A DNA stretch of 64,000 nucleotides from Zoroaster sp. YZ-2022 (GCA_029582265.1 CM055820.1:17380485-17444484), one strand, 5' to 3'. Positions 1 through 10,946 are shown, counted from the stretch's first letter. Notes: generated from the sequence alone by a model not told the origin. Made by a program: numbers and translations.

Positions 1-3000
1 GAAGGTGAACCCTTTGCGGGACTTGGCAGTGTTCGAGTGGTTATGTTGACACTGTTGGAAGTACTGCTGCTTTTGCTGTATAAGTAATTGTTGTTCCAAT
101 CGGAAATGACGTTTCCAAATGGAATAACAGCAGTCTTGCATTTTACGTCCTGAGCGCTCATATCCTGTTTTTGTAAAAACGACGCAAACTCATCGGTCCA
201 TTTATAAGTGCCCTGCAGCACTGACAGTTTCTTCGTTGGGTGTTTCTTCAAGTCGGATTTCGGGGGCTTTCTCTGTGTTGTCTTCCGTGGGGTTGTCTTG
301 GATGCCTTGCAAGGTCTCTTCGCTAATGCGGCAGGCGGTTTTGTGTCGCCATGCGGAGCTCTCCGCAGGCGGTAACGTACTGTCTCGCCATTCTCCCTGG
401 ATGCTTCACCAGAGTGTTCGGCATCTGAGTTTGAGCTGGTCATGGTATAATTGACAGGCGAGGTGACTGTTCTGAGATTGTATCTGCCTATTGGCGCTGT
501 GACAGCTTGGGCAGATTTGACAACCTTCTCCACCGAGTTTGACTTATTCTTTGAAAACTTCGTGCTCCCTTTCGTTTTCCCTCTGCCGGGTGTGGTGCAA
601 GGCATCTTAACGGTTTCGCCTTCATCGTTAGATTTCTTCACCTTGGCCTGACCGAGAGGCTCTTTCTTCGGCAGCAATGAGCAGCTCTCGGCCATTTTCT
701 TTCTGCCACTAACGGACCACCTGGAGCTCACGTCCTGAACCAATTCAAAGTCACTGCAGTCGGAGTCCGAGTCTCTGGATTTGTCTTTACTGGGGAAGGA
801 TGGAGTAACTGAACTGTACGTATCTTTGCTCACATTCAATTGGTGATCTTGAGCATTGATTTTTGACCTGCTTTCGTTTGTGTTGTGATTTCTGACAGCT
901 ACGGCAATGATATATGTACTTTTAACATGTACCTCTTGTTCACTCTTGATCTTTGTTAATTCAGTGCCGTCTCCTTGTCCGACGATACTCAATTTCCCAT
1001 CAATGTACATGTATTTTTCAGCCCTCTTGCTTTGGGATGGCGTGTTACTTTTTGGAGAATCTGTGTTTGGATTCCGAATCCATCGACTTAACAAATCCGT
1101 TTTCTGGATCACGTTCTGCCGAGTTGGAGTGGGACTTTGTTTTCTTGAATGTTTCACCTTTTTGCTACTCGGAGCGGATTTCACACTCTCCATGTATTCA
1201 CTGGCACACATGGCCACCAATGATTTCAGAAGCCCCGTCTCGGACTCTGGGCTACCTTCCTTCGCCAACGAAAGATCCTCTTTCAAATTTCGCCCAATGT
1301 TCGGCTTCACTTTACTGGTTTTACTGGCAAAATCTGTACTTATCATCATTACACTGCCCTCATGTGACGCGCAGCTTGTTGGGGAATAGGTAAACATGTC
1401 TGTGGGATATTTCGGACTGTCCATATCCTCGGAATTGTCCCGGGTTGACCTTTCTCCGTTTCCATCCCTCTTACAAATGCAGCCAATTCCTTTGGTGCTG
1501 CTGAGCTCATCTGTGCAACGTGTTACACTTTCACAGTTGGTGGAGCGAAGATGTTCATTTGTTATTTCTTCAGGTATGCATAAGCCACATTTTTTCACGT
1601 TGATTATTAAGTTGTTTTGGTTCCCATTCTTATTTTCAGGTGTTGAGCTTTGGTTTTCTGACTGTTGACTGGTGGATTTGGAGTGGATTGACTCTTTGTC
1701 AGCGTAACGATGGTTGGTTGACTTTAAGCTGATCATTGGTTGATGTCTACTTGAATACTGGTTAGTTACTGTATGTATGGTTGGGTTTTGTTTAGCTGAC
1801 CCAGGGTTGACTGACCGTTGGTGGGTGGACTGCTGGTTAGTCGACTCCATGCTGATCAACGGTTGATGTCCAGTGGAATACTGGTTGATGAGTTGCTGTC
1901 CAGCCGGGTCTTGGTTAGCCAACGCAGAGTTGTTTGACTTTTTGCGGGTGGACAGCTGGTTGGTCAACGGCTGATATCGATTGGAATGTCGATTGGTTGA
2001 TTGGCGGATGGGCTGTTGCTTACTGGTGGATTGATTGGTACTTTGTTGGCTGGTTGACATTTTGATCTTGGATTGTGGATTGGTTGACTTCATATCTTTT
2101 CCAGAAACATTTGCTCTCAGTCTATTAATGGTGCATGCCAGACTTCTACTTTTCTGGAGCTGCTGTTTCTTTTCCGGATTCGCATCATGATTCAGTTCCT
2201 TCAAACTGCCGAGGTCCACAACATCGGGTTGAATGACCATAGGAACCGACAAGGACTTCTCACAGTTGGCCACGGCATCTGTCAACCAGGAATCCATTTC
2301 GTTCCAGTTTATTTCATGGGATGCTGGGTTGACGTTACCGTCAATCTCCTTCAGAGAGGGCCACTGTGTACTCAGCTCTTCCTCTGTGGCTGGATCGGGC
2401 ATCACATTGACTCCGGCCAGCCCATTTGTTTCCGACAGTTCCTCCAAGTTCTGAAACCACTTGTCCATGTCAGCTGGTATTGCACTCTGATTTTCATCAG
2501 CCATGCCGATACCACCATATATGTCTTGCTTCTGTACTGATCCCGGCTTGATTGTGCCATTTGTCGATTCTCTGAGAAAAGAGCCAACCTCAAAATGTGC
2601 ATTTTCAGCTGTCGGGCTTCCTTCAGCTTCACCGGGAGACCCTCCAAACTGCTGGTTATCTTGTCTCAGTGCATAACAATCCTCGTTTGTTAAATTCTCT
2701 AGGCCCTGTGTGAAGAAAACAGGATCATCATCAAGGGGTCTTCCAGAATTGAACATGATTCGTTTTCCTGACAGATCACACACTTGAGTCAGCTGTTTTC
2801 GCATCGTGTCTTCTATCGAGTTGTTCGACTTAACTTGTTGCACGTGTTTCACACTGTCATCATTCTCATCACTGGATATCATTGTGACTTCTGAGACAAT
2901 ATTTGGATCTCTTTTTGTGTTTCTCACATCCTGGTCCAAGTCCAGTTCATCCATCGACACTAGATTGTTTGTCCTACATGCCGGAAGGCTATACACATGG

Positions 3001-4256
3001 TCATTCTCCAAAGATGCCTCTATCTGTGACTGGTACCCATTCCGGTCATCAAGACTGGTCTCTAAGGCATGAGTACTGTCATCAACGTACTGCAGACCAT
3101 TTTGCACCTGTGAATTGCGATGCTGTATTTGCTCTTCTATCCCACAGTGCACCTCTTCACTGACCTCTGACCCAGAATCAATCATTTGCACTGAGTTTGC
3201 ACAGTCATTCTCTGAGCTTGTTTCAGCCGGTTTCAGCAATGCCAGGGTTCTCAGGGTTAGGAGCGAGTCACTATCAACGCAACTCTTGGTTCCTACGACT
3301 TGTGAGTTCTGCTTTGGTGCCTTGTTCGGCGAATTCGCCAGAGGTGGGGCAACTGCAATGTCTTGCAGTTGCTCACTGGCTCTTCTGATTGGTTGGTTTG
3401 AACCGTTTTGTGTCACCAACTCCTCAAAGTCATGCAGCACAACGCTACATCGAGTCAGTTTGTTCTGAGCTGCCCCGAAGTATTTCGTGGCCTTGCTGGC
3501 ACTTAGCCATGATTCTGGTGATGTTTTCTGTTCCTCCGGACTCGCTGCCGCCCTGTACGGTCGCCATGACATATCAAGCGACATCATGGTGGACACCCAT
3601 TGTCTTTCGGTTTCCGTGCCTCTTCTTTCGTACGGATCTTCCTCCGGTTCTCCCAGGGGACTCTTGCTCCCTTCGTCCTCAGTGGAGCCCTCCATATCAT
3701 TGGGCATATCATCAGGCATATCATCGGGCGTATCATCGGGCGTATCATCGGGCGTATCATCGGGCGTATCATCAGGCGTATCATCGGGCATTTTCTTCAC
3801 GTACATCCTCACTATGACCTCGTTGGCAGGTAACCGGACTGTCAAACTCAGCAGGCTAGTATTGCGCAAATGCTTCAGGCATTTCTGACGCAAGTGTTTC
3901 CACTCCAACTTGGAACAGATGGAGGCCGGGAGCAGGCTGTTCATGCACATGACCAGAACACAGCAGAGACAGGACGGCAGAAGGGGCGTCGGGGGCGTCT
4001 TGACGGCGCTCACTTGATACAGTTTGTTGGTCTCCGTCAGTAGTGCCTTAGTCGGGGTGATGGTGAACATCGTCAGCAGGCACAGTCTCTGCAGGGAGGT
4101 GTCTTTGGTTAAGAGCTCCGACAGCTGGTGGCATAAGGCAGCATTGTTCATGTCTATGCGACCGGCATTGACGAGGTTGCATTGTGGGTCTTTCAGGGGT
4201 GGCTGTATGGACAATAAGCACAGGTTCACGCAAAGTACTAACGACTGCTCCCCAAC
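1..4256 (-). CDS. ZNF292-like giant exon 4, open to the window edge
   Basis: The acceptor TGCATACAG at 4257 opens a frame with no stop down to base 1, about 1,418 codons. The first about 150 residues finish the helical region (LCHQLSELL, EWKHLRQKCLKHLR). Then come an Asp-Asp-Thr-Pro repeat, long Ser/Thr/Asn/Gln-rich stretches and basic clusters that look like nuclear localisation signals (LLPKKEP, KVKKSN). IKSE, a SUMO-type psi-K-x-E motif, lies near 938-949. No zinc-binding Cys/His pairs were seen. The frame carries long shadow frames on the other strand, which should not be called as genes. Confidence 0.66.
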
Positions 4257-7200
4257 CTGTATGCAAAGACATAAAAAAGGAAACAGATTTCATCAGGTTT
4301 AATGTTTAACCCCAACCATGCTATCAATGCAACAAATGCATAAAGTTGTTGCATCTTGGTTGCCCTCAGCACAGCAACAAAAGAACCATTGTTTCTAGCT
4401 GGCGGATGTCGTTGCATTGAGCAGGCTGCACACTTTTCTGTTGTTGCATTCGGCAGGGTGTCTGTGAAATGCCTGGAGGGGGTTAAGGTCAATGTACGTC
4501 TTGATTCAAAGAGAGTCTGTACATGTCGTCGTGTACCCGGAAGGTCTTAAGCAATAAAATGGCTCCTTTGAAAAAAAAAGTAGGGCATAACTGTTATATA
4601 TTTGTTGCTAGAATTACTCCCAAGACATGTTTTTCCATTCCCATGCGGAATTTAACTTTCCTACAATGACTTAGAAATGGCAGCAAAACTCAGTTTTCTT
4701 GAAACACAATTTTGCTTACGACCTGTTGCCGGTCACACTTTCGTTACGTCCTTCTTCCAGGCACACGACGATGTATAACTCTTTAAAAAAAAAAAAAACA
4801 GATTTGCCAACATATTCAATGCTGTACCTTCCGTTCACTACCCGACTCACCTCAAAGTGAATCGCCTTCACCAGCTTAAGGATGAACACTGGCTCGTGGA
4901 GGACATACTTGCTGACCTCCTGCACCTTTTTTTCAAATGCTGGCTTGCTGTGGTCACACTGAGACCACAGCAGGTTGACCCAAAGGTCAGTGATTTTCTG
5001 TATGTCACTGAGAGACACGGTCTCCATGCCTGGAGAAGAAGAAAGAAAAAAGAAAAAAAATACATGTTTAAATTCTGAGAAGAGTGATAGCTAGCAATTT
5101 GTTTAATTTCTCCAATATCTGGTTCAAATATCAAGTTTACAGCACAGTTCCTAATGCATCCCCTTCTCAAATTTCCCCCCGAAACGGCAAGCTTGTTTTT
5201 CCAGAATGAAATTTAGGCCCCCCCCCCCCCCAAAAAAGAAGTCTGCAACAAATACCAGCAACAAAAGGTGTTGGTTAGTAATTTTTGATGGCGCACACAT
5301 GTGACGTTTCAAGTTATTTGTTGACAAAAAAGAATAGTGACCGATGAAATAAGCATATCAGCTCATGAATATACTTTAAATACTCACACCACTCCTTGCT
5401 CAGTAGCACCTCAGCCGTCAGCAGTGCAGCAGGCATGTAATACTGACACAACGTCTTAGCGACGGGGAAAATCTTGTCCATGGAATCGAGCATCTGGATC
5501 TGAAAATACATGTTTTTATGTATAAAAAAAAACAGTTTCAGTCCAGGAACTTTTTGTAAATTTGACATAATGATTCCGGTTTTCTCTAACATGAAAGCAA
5601 AAAAGTGAAAATTCATTCAAGACTGCACACGTATTCAGTGTGCAGTGCACCAGTGCAGCAGGCATGTAATACTAACACAATGTCTTAGCGACGGGGAAAA
5701 TCTTGTCCATGGAATCGAGCATCTGGATCTGAAAATACATGTTTTTATGTAAAAAAAAAAAAAAAAAGTTTCAGTCTAGGAACTTTTTGTAAATTTGACG
5801 TAACGATTCCATTTTTCTCTAACATGAAAGCAAAAAAAGTGAAAATTCATTCAAGACTGCACACGTATTCATTCCATTGTGGAATTTCTTTCTTCATGAA
5901 GACTGAAATACAATTTAGGCCCCCCAAAAAAGTCTCTGGTTTCTGGTCATCGGTCAGCAGTGATATGCGGTTTTTTTTTTTGATGTTTTTTTTTTTTTTT
6001 TTTTGGTCGACAGGGAAATACGTGATACATTGTATACGCCGGGACCAAATTTCCCATATACAAAGTATGGTGGCTAAGAGAGGCCTCACAAACTGTGCAA
6101 ACGTTCATACCCCTATGTGAAAAAGTCGTTTAAAACACAGTACGGCAGAATTCCAATCGATCCAGCAATTTTGGCTGCAATTGAACATCGTTTCATAGAA
6201 AAAAAATTAAATTAAATTAAAAATGCCAACGCGTGGGTCTGAGGTGATGCGCGTGGGTCTGAGGTGATGCGCGTGGGTCTGAGGTGATGCGCGTGGGTCT
6301 GAGGTGATGCGCGTGGGTCTGAGGTGATGCGCGTGGGTCTGAGGTGATGTGCGTGGGTCTGAGGTGATGCGCGTGGGTCTGAGGTGATGCGCGCGGAGAC
6401 CAGAAACCGCTTAGAAATGATTTCACTAATTTTGACTAAAATAATAATAATAATAATAATAATGTGTGGACTTATATAGCGCACGTATCCACCAACTGAG
6501 TGGTGCTCAAGGCGCATTATATTATTACCCCTGCTCATAAGGCTCATAAATCATTCCTGAAACCATCTCAGCTCCCTGGGGAGTATACAGCTCAATTGCT
6601 GCCATTACAGCGCATATAGGGCTAATCAACCAACTCTGCCCTCACAGGTACCCATTTAACCCCTGGGTGGAGAGAAGCAATTAAGTGTCTTGCTCAAGGA
6701 CACAAGTGTCACGGCCGGGATTCGAACCCACATTCTGCTGCTAACACCAGAACTTGAGTCCGGTAAGCTACAATCCCGGCCAAAATAGTTGGGACACGTG
6801 ACAATAAACATACCTGTCCCCCTGTCCCCCTGTCCCCCTGTCCCCTGTCCCCTGGTCCCCCGGTCCCCCGCTCCCCCGCTCCCCCGATCCCCTGGTCCCC
6901 CGCTGCCCCGGTCCCCCGCTCCCCCACCAATGTTGTTATCTCCAGCCGGAGAACAGACCTTGGAATGAGAACCAACATTGTCAGGGGGCCGGGGGGGGGC
7001 CAGCTAGATTTGACCGGGATTGTCTGAATTCCCTTGAAGTATTTGTGAGCGACATGCCCATTTTATCCATGCGCTTCTTGTCTGTCTTTGTGAATTTTAT
7101 TTTATTTCAGTTTTTTATTTTATTTTATTATTACAGTAGTATTATTATTTTTTCCCTGGAGGGGTGTTTTTTTTTCTTTTTCAAACATGAAATGGCGTCC

Positions 7201-10200
7201 AAAGGTTAAAGAACATTTATTTTGGGGAAAAATAATAAAATACTATTGTAGATTTACCCTAACGTGTGATAAATACGGTACTGTATACTCGGTGTTTCCC
7301 GAGTGCTGCGAAGAAAAACACACAATTGTTTTACATGGGTGGGATTCGAACCTACGATCACCGCGTTCCAACGCATATGTCTTAACCACTATACCACCAG
7401 AGTATACGCTGAAACAGATGTAAAGGTTGAATTAAAAAACATTGGGAAAAAACGACATTTAAAACAAAAATAATACAATATTATTGTAGATTTACCCTAA
7501 CGTATGATAAGTACTGTATACTCGGTGTTTCCCGAGTGCTGCGAAGAAAAACACACAATTGTTTTACACGGGTGGGATTCGAACCTACGTTCCCCATGTT
7601 CCAACGCAGATGTCTTAACCACCATGCCACCATATTATACGCTGAAGTGGATGTTAAGGTTGAATTAAAAAACATTGGGAAAAAGAAAAAAAACATTTAA
7701 AACAAAAATAATATTGTTGATTTAACCATAATGTGTGACAAACACTGTATACTCTGAGTTTCCCGAGTGCTGCGGACAAAAATCACAATAATTTTACTAG
7801 GGTAGGACTTGAACCTACGATCCCTGAGTTCCACAGCAGGTGTCTTATTCACTATACCACCGTGGTAGCCGCCGACAATACCCCAGTTCGTATGTCGATG
7901 GATAATGCAACCACGGTTCACCACTGGACAATAAAAAAGGAGAGTCACTCCCTTCCTTTCTTTTTTGGTATCGATGGATCACCGTTGGATTTTTCGTCAA
8001 AATAACGGAATGAGGGGATGAAATCAAATTGAAGAGGCTTGTATGTTGTTTGTGTATCCTAATGTGCTTTTCGTGTTGAACACAAACTCTCTTTTGGGAA
8101 CTTATGGACCAAAATGGCACGGTGAACCGTGTACGGTGCGCCCTACAATAAAGTTCTGATCATCTGTGTTTTGCGCGCAAGCGCATTGCAGCCATGCATC
8201 GTCCTTAAACAATATTTTCTGAACTAATATTCTTATGAATGAATAAAATTGCACCCAGAAACATGTTATCACTTAAAAGAGAGTTCATGTTCAACGCGAA
8301 AAGCGTATTAGGATACACAAACAACATATAAGCCTCTTCAAGGGAGTGAGTCTCCTTCTTTATTGTACAGTTAAATGTTCTTTAATTCAACCTTAGTGTC
8401 TAGTTCAGCGGTTACCACGGTGGTGTAGTGGTTGAAACATGTGCGTTGGAACGCGGTGATCATAGGTTCGAATCTCACCCGTGTAAAACAAGTGTGTTTT
8501 CTCCGCACAACTCGGTAAACACTGAGTATGCAGTACTTATCACACGTTAGGGTAAATCTACAGTAATATTTTATTATTTTCCCCAAAATAAATATTCTTT
8601 AATTCAACCTTTGGATGCCATTTCTGTTTGGGAAACAAAACCAAACACCCCTCCAGGGAAAAAATAATAGTACTACTATAATAATAAACTAAAATAAAAA
8701 ATGAAATAAGATAAAATTCACAAAGACAGACAAGAAGCGCATGGATAAAATGGGTATGTCGCTCACAAATACTACAAGGGAATTCAGACAATCCCGGCCA
8801 AAATAGTTGGGACACGTGACAATAAACATACCCTCCCCTGTCCCCCGATCCCCCGCTCCCCCCACCAATGTTGTTATCTCCAGCCGGAGAACAGACCTTG
8901 GAATGAGAACCAACATTGTCAGGGGGCCGGGGGGAGGGGGGGGGCAGCAGCTAGATTTGACCGGGATTGTAGACCGCTCGGCCACGACACTCTATATGAT
9001 AGCACCTCAGACAGAAATATTTCAAAGGATGTTTGATTCCATCATCAACTTTACACCAAGTTAAGTTTTGTCTAAAACTGTGATAATGTATGTTTTATTT
9101 TTTGAGATTACCAATAGTGGCTTTAACCCTCCTACTGTTTGACCATTTGAAACCATTCAAAATTTCCACTTACCAAAATGCCCATTGGTTTTGTACACAC
9201 ATGGTGATACCATTTGAACAGTGTTGGTAGCAAGCTTTACTACCATTCAAATCCATTCCAATGCATAGAGGGTCCATTGATTCACCACTTAGAAGTATCC
9301 AAACAAGGTTTTGTATTAGCTACAATGTATACTACCATTTGGAAAGATCCAAACAAGGTTTTGTATTAGCTGACCTACCATTCAAAACCATTTGGGGAAA
9401 TCAATACTGTACAGAGTTATTTCACCATTCAAAACCACAAAAGCGAATGGTTTCAAATGGTGCATCAACTTGTATGAAAAAGGTACCAGAAGTAGGAGGG
9501 TTAAGCACTGGAATAAAATGGGTGTAATTTGTCAGCATTTTCACTGTGTTTTGCTTTGTTTGCTTCTCATTGTTGATATTTTTTATTTACATTCTATAGA
9601 ACAATCAGGAGGTATTTGGATGTATTCTTAAAACTCTACTTCACATGGAGGCCTCTCCGATCCACAACATTCCAACCTTTAGTGCAGACAAGCCACTGCT
9701 GTCCTTTCCAAGTAATCTTACAAAATCAACCTAGTGCCACCCAACGACACTGTAAATAAGACCATCTCCGATTACATACTCAACACACACTGAAGGCCAT
9801 TACAAACCACAGTCTTTAGTGGTTTTTGTATAGGTGTGCTTACAGTCAAAATACATGGTCAGGTTTACAGCTGGTTGTAGCTGGTTGTTTGAACATATTA
9901 GTATGGCCTGCAATGTATCAATGGGAGATCACTTTACCCTGCAATCTCAGTGGTGTGACAGTGCACAGAAGGGTAACCATAGGAGGCCACTGGTAACAAC
10001 TGCAACCGACTGGTCCCCTGTCTCTATCATATCAAGGATAGGTATACCATTCAAGGGATTTCATTGGATACGTTATGCTTTCGATCTGACGTCATGCTTT
10101 GAGGCTCGTGCGCCAGCTACCAACCAAGGTCAAAGTTGAATCTTGGGGAAAACATGGCGGCTGTACGGCCAGTATCTGGCGTAATTCACGAGCCTCAAAA

Positions 10201-10823
10201 GCATGACGTCAGATTGCAATAGCAATAGCTTGGAGTGGCCTGAATTGGTTGTTTCACAAATTGCACTGATTGTAGGAGAGTTTTAATAATGGAATAACTG
10301 GAAGTAGATTTTCAACCTCACCGCCCAGATTGGGAATTTATCTATGGGTTAGGATGCCCCAATCAAACTTGGACTTGGTATTGACATGGCAGACTCAACT
10401 TTAACACATTGTTGCGTTTAACTAAGGACAAGTTTACCCAAACTGTGGCTTGTAAATTTGCAAAAATGTATGGGCGATATAGCTTTAATTAATATCAAGT
10501 AAATATTTATCTTCACAAATATCTATATAAAGGTCGTTATAATGAACAGTCTCTGAAACAAGTGACCAAAATACTTGATCCAAAAATATTTTAGCTATTT
10601 GGCTCGGATTCAGTATACACCTCCGTCCTACCTCATTCCACATCGCATCCAGCTTCTCCATGTTGGTGAATAGAATCATAGCAGTCTCCAAGAACACTGG
10701 GTCCTTGCCCAGCTCTTCGTCATGACAGTATTCGCAGGCTAGCGACAGGGCCTTCTCGAAGAGGCCTTCCTCCAGCAATGTTTTCACCTGCTGGGCCTGG
10801 GGTACTTGTTGCTCTCCAGACAT
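1..10823 (-). CDS. ZNF292/ZNF654/RLF-like protein, 5' part of gene (3' end outside window)
   Basis: Spliced gene model on the minus strand with coding exons 10823-10632, 5499-5388, 5029-4851 and 4256-1 (still open at the edge). All junctions are GT-AG and the phases agree (0, 1, 0). The first about 300 residues are helical and leucine-rich and, from memory of the family, follow the N-terminal helical repeat region of ZNF292, ZNF654 and RLF: LLEEGLFEKALSLACEYC, LWVNLLWSQ and EWKHLRQKCLKHLR have clear counterparts there. The rest (over 1,100 residues) is low-complexity, Ser/Asn/Gln-rich and basic. A giant last exon is also typical of ZNF292. Family members are nuclear multi-zinc-finger DNA-binding regulators; no C2H2 finger is present in this window, so that part must lie to the left if the assignment holds. 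The start ATG at 10823 has an in-frame TGA two codons upstream. The protein begins where human ZNF292 is already about 190 residues in, so it is shorter at the N-terminus. It could also be a lineage-specific paralogue. Confidence 0.66.
1670..2090 (-). repeat. Degenerate Ser-Thr-Asn-Gln coding repeats in exon 4
   Basis: Minus-strand translation shows diverged units around STNQ and NQYSTGHQPLIS. For example NQYSTGHQPLISMESTN and NQYSSRHQPMISLKSTN recur, with a period near 40-50 residues. Low-complexity, probably disordered segment of the ZNF292-like protein. Confidence 0.6.
3705..3790 (-). repeat. In-frame 12-bp repeat coding Asp-Asp-Thr/Met-Pro
   Basis: Seven to eight tandem copies of a 12-bp unit inside giant exon 4 give DDTP/DDMP repeats in the gene's frame. 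This acidic tract sits at the junction of the helical region and the disordered region. As the unit is a multiple of three, length changes would keep the frame. Confidence 0.85.
4306..4486. mobile_element. TTAA-flanked MITE, group T3, copy a
   Basis: TTAA at 4306-4309 and 4483-4486 bracket an element with CCCCAACC at one end and GGAGGGG at the other. The interior has the motifs GTTGCATCTTGGTTGCC and AACAAAAGAACCATTG, which recur at 12085-12240 and 17450-17655. TTAA duplication with CCC ends is the signature of piggyBac-type elements. It is in intron 3 of the ZNF292-like gene, about 50 bases from the exon 4 acceptor. Confidence 0.65.
4851..5029 (-). CDS. ZNF292-like coding exon 3
   Basis: 179 bases. 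The CTTCTCCAG acceptor supplies two bases that complete a Cys codon with exon 2 (phase 1), and the exon ends in GAG|GTGAGT (phase 0). It encodes 59 residues including LWVNLLWSQ and VFILKLVKAI, the best matches to the WELTLFWSKLQ and FFLIKVI stretches I recall from human ZNF292. Confidence 0.68.
5388..5499 (-). CDS. ZNF292-like coding exon 2
   Basis: 112 bases, from a TTTTCAG acceptor (phase 0) to a strong GTGAGTA donor (phase 1). It encodes 37 residues starting IQMLDSMDKIF, leucine- and alanine-rich, and continues the helical region without a gap against human ZNF292. Part of this exon is present a second time just upstream (see 5422-5873). Confidence 0.65.
5422..5873. repeat. Tandem duplication of about 229 bp carrying part of exon 2
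   Basis: 5422-5636 and 5651-5873 are near-identical, offset by 229 bases. The second copy (upstream in the sense of the gene) repeats the acceptor and about 80 bases of exon 2 but lacks the exon's 3' third and its donor. It is therefore a broken exon copy inside intron 1. The copies differ by a few substitutions and a longer poly-A/T run. Confidence 0.85.
5918..6412. mobile_element. PIF/Harbinger-like MITE (family A), copy with internal minisatellite
   Basis: Starts TTTAGGCC followed by AAGTCTCTGGTTTCTGGTC and ends near GAGACCAGAAACCGC; the far end is eroded. The middle is shared with copies at 20412, 37482, 39620 and 47853. The best copies are flanked by a 3-bp TTA/TAA duplication, as for PIF/Harbinger elements. 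No transposase is encoded. Confidence 0.7.
6231..6390. repeat. 20-bp minisatellite, 8 copies
   Basis: Eight near-perfect units containing GCGTGGGTCTGAGGTGAT, inside MITE family A next to its terminal repeat. The same site in the copy at 56231 carries an 18-bp version; copies at 38232 and 39660 have a single unit. Confidence 0.93.
6440..6770 (-). mobile_element. tRNA-Leu-derived SINE, family 1, 3' part (interrupted)
   Basis: Read on the minus strand, the element has a B-box-like GTTCGAATCC and a TGCTCAAG/CTTGAGCAAGAC block, and ends in a (TTA)n tail at 6440-6463. Its 5' tRNA end is cut off by the composite element 6771-8969 and resumes at 8970-8996. The full copy is 12883-13232. Confidence 0.75.
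6813..6930. repeat. C-rich minisatellite (CTGTCCCC / CGGTCCCC)n
   Basis: About 15 units of 6-9 bases such as CTGTCCCC, CGCTCCCC and CGGTCCCC, inside the left CAATCCCGG element. The right element has only a few units (8824-8863), so this array expanded after the copies separated. Confidence 0.85.
7237..7870 (-). repeat. Three tandem ~230-bp units with tRNA-like SINE sequence
   Basis: Units start near 7237, 7485 and 7715. Each contains TAGATTTACCCTAACGTGTG, a CGGTGTTTCCCGAGTGCTGC block and, on the minus strand, a tRNA-like stretch with A box TAGTGGTTAAGACA and B box GGTTCGAATCC. A fourth copy, inverted, is at 8411-8560, and a related copy at 38703-38840. These look like SINE family 2. Confidence 0.7.
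8411..8560 (+). mobile_element. tRNA-derived SINE family 2, plus-strand copy
   Basis: Has GTGGTGTAGTGGTTGAAACA (A box region), AGGTTCGAATCTC (B box) and a following block, CACTGAGTATGCAGT. It lies in the right arm of the inverted repeat 7023-8788. It is not a functional tRNA gene: the anticodon arm is not well formed. Confidence 0.6.
8970..8996 (-). mobile_element. 5' end of the interrupted SINE family 1 copy
   Basis: TAGACCGCTCGGCCACGACA matches the 5' tRNA-like end of the SINE at 13204-13231 and continues the copy that breaks off at 6770. Confidence 0.75.
9123..9504. mobile_element. TTAA-flanked MITE, group T1, copy a
   Basis: TTAA|CCCTCCTACTGTTTGACC ... AGAAGTAGGAGGG|TTAA. The 10-base ends are inverted repeats, and the interior is full of AACCATT/AATGGTT motifs that can fold back. 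An inverted copy is at 40000-40374. No coding capacity; presumably moved in trans by a piggyBac-type transposase. Confidence 0.8.
9634..10246. mobile_element. Dispersed element (group T6), copy interrupted by a hairpin insertion
   Basis: CTACTTCACATGGAGGCC to GAGTGGCCTGAATTGG matches 28131-28550 closely. Relative to that copy, about 215 bases (10007-10226) are inserted. Confidence 0.75.
10007..10226. mobile_element. Fold-back insertion with CRE and YY1-like motifs
   Basis: Arms 10083-10110 and 10188-10214 are inverted repeats containing TGACGTCA. The loop holds AACATGGCGGC, a YY1-like motif. It is absent from the sister copy at 28131-28550. Confidence 0.65.
10632..10823 (-). CDS. ZNF292-like coding exon 1
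   Basis: 64 codons from ATG to a GAG|GTAGGA donor, phase 0. The peptide is helical and fits the repeat region of the ZNF292 family. A possible splice acceptor (TTGCAG) lies about 23 bases 5' of the ATG, so this may be the second exon with a 5' UTR exon upstream. The in-frame TGA just before the ATG lies inside this exon, which supports the start. Confidence 0.66.
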
Positions 10824-10946
10824 GGTTCATTAATGGGGCGTCTCTGCAATGCGACACTTATCCTGATGCCATTACCTGGAAACCAAACAAAAAGGTTGAA
10901 CCTGACAACTCCAAGGACTTTGTCTACTCAGAGAACCTTCGCAAAT

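Larger units (their letters stand above)
6771..8969. mobile_element. 2.2-kb composite inverted-repeat element inserted at TA in a SINE
   Basis: Two directly oriented elements with CAATCCCGG...CCGGGATTG ends (6771-7022 and 8789-8969) flank a large inverted repeat (arms about 7023-7430 and 8372-8788). The SINE reads ...AAGCTA before it and TAGACCGC after it, so a TA target was duplicated. Between the arms are tandem units with tRNA-like sequence. No long coding frame is present. Confidence 0.7.

Noticed and set aside
907..1389. 160-codon plus-strand frame
   Set aside because: Shadow of the ZNF292-like giant exon on the other strand; hydrophobic by complementarity, no domain.
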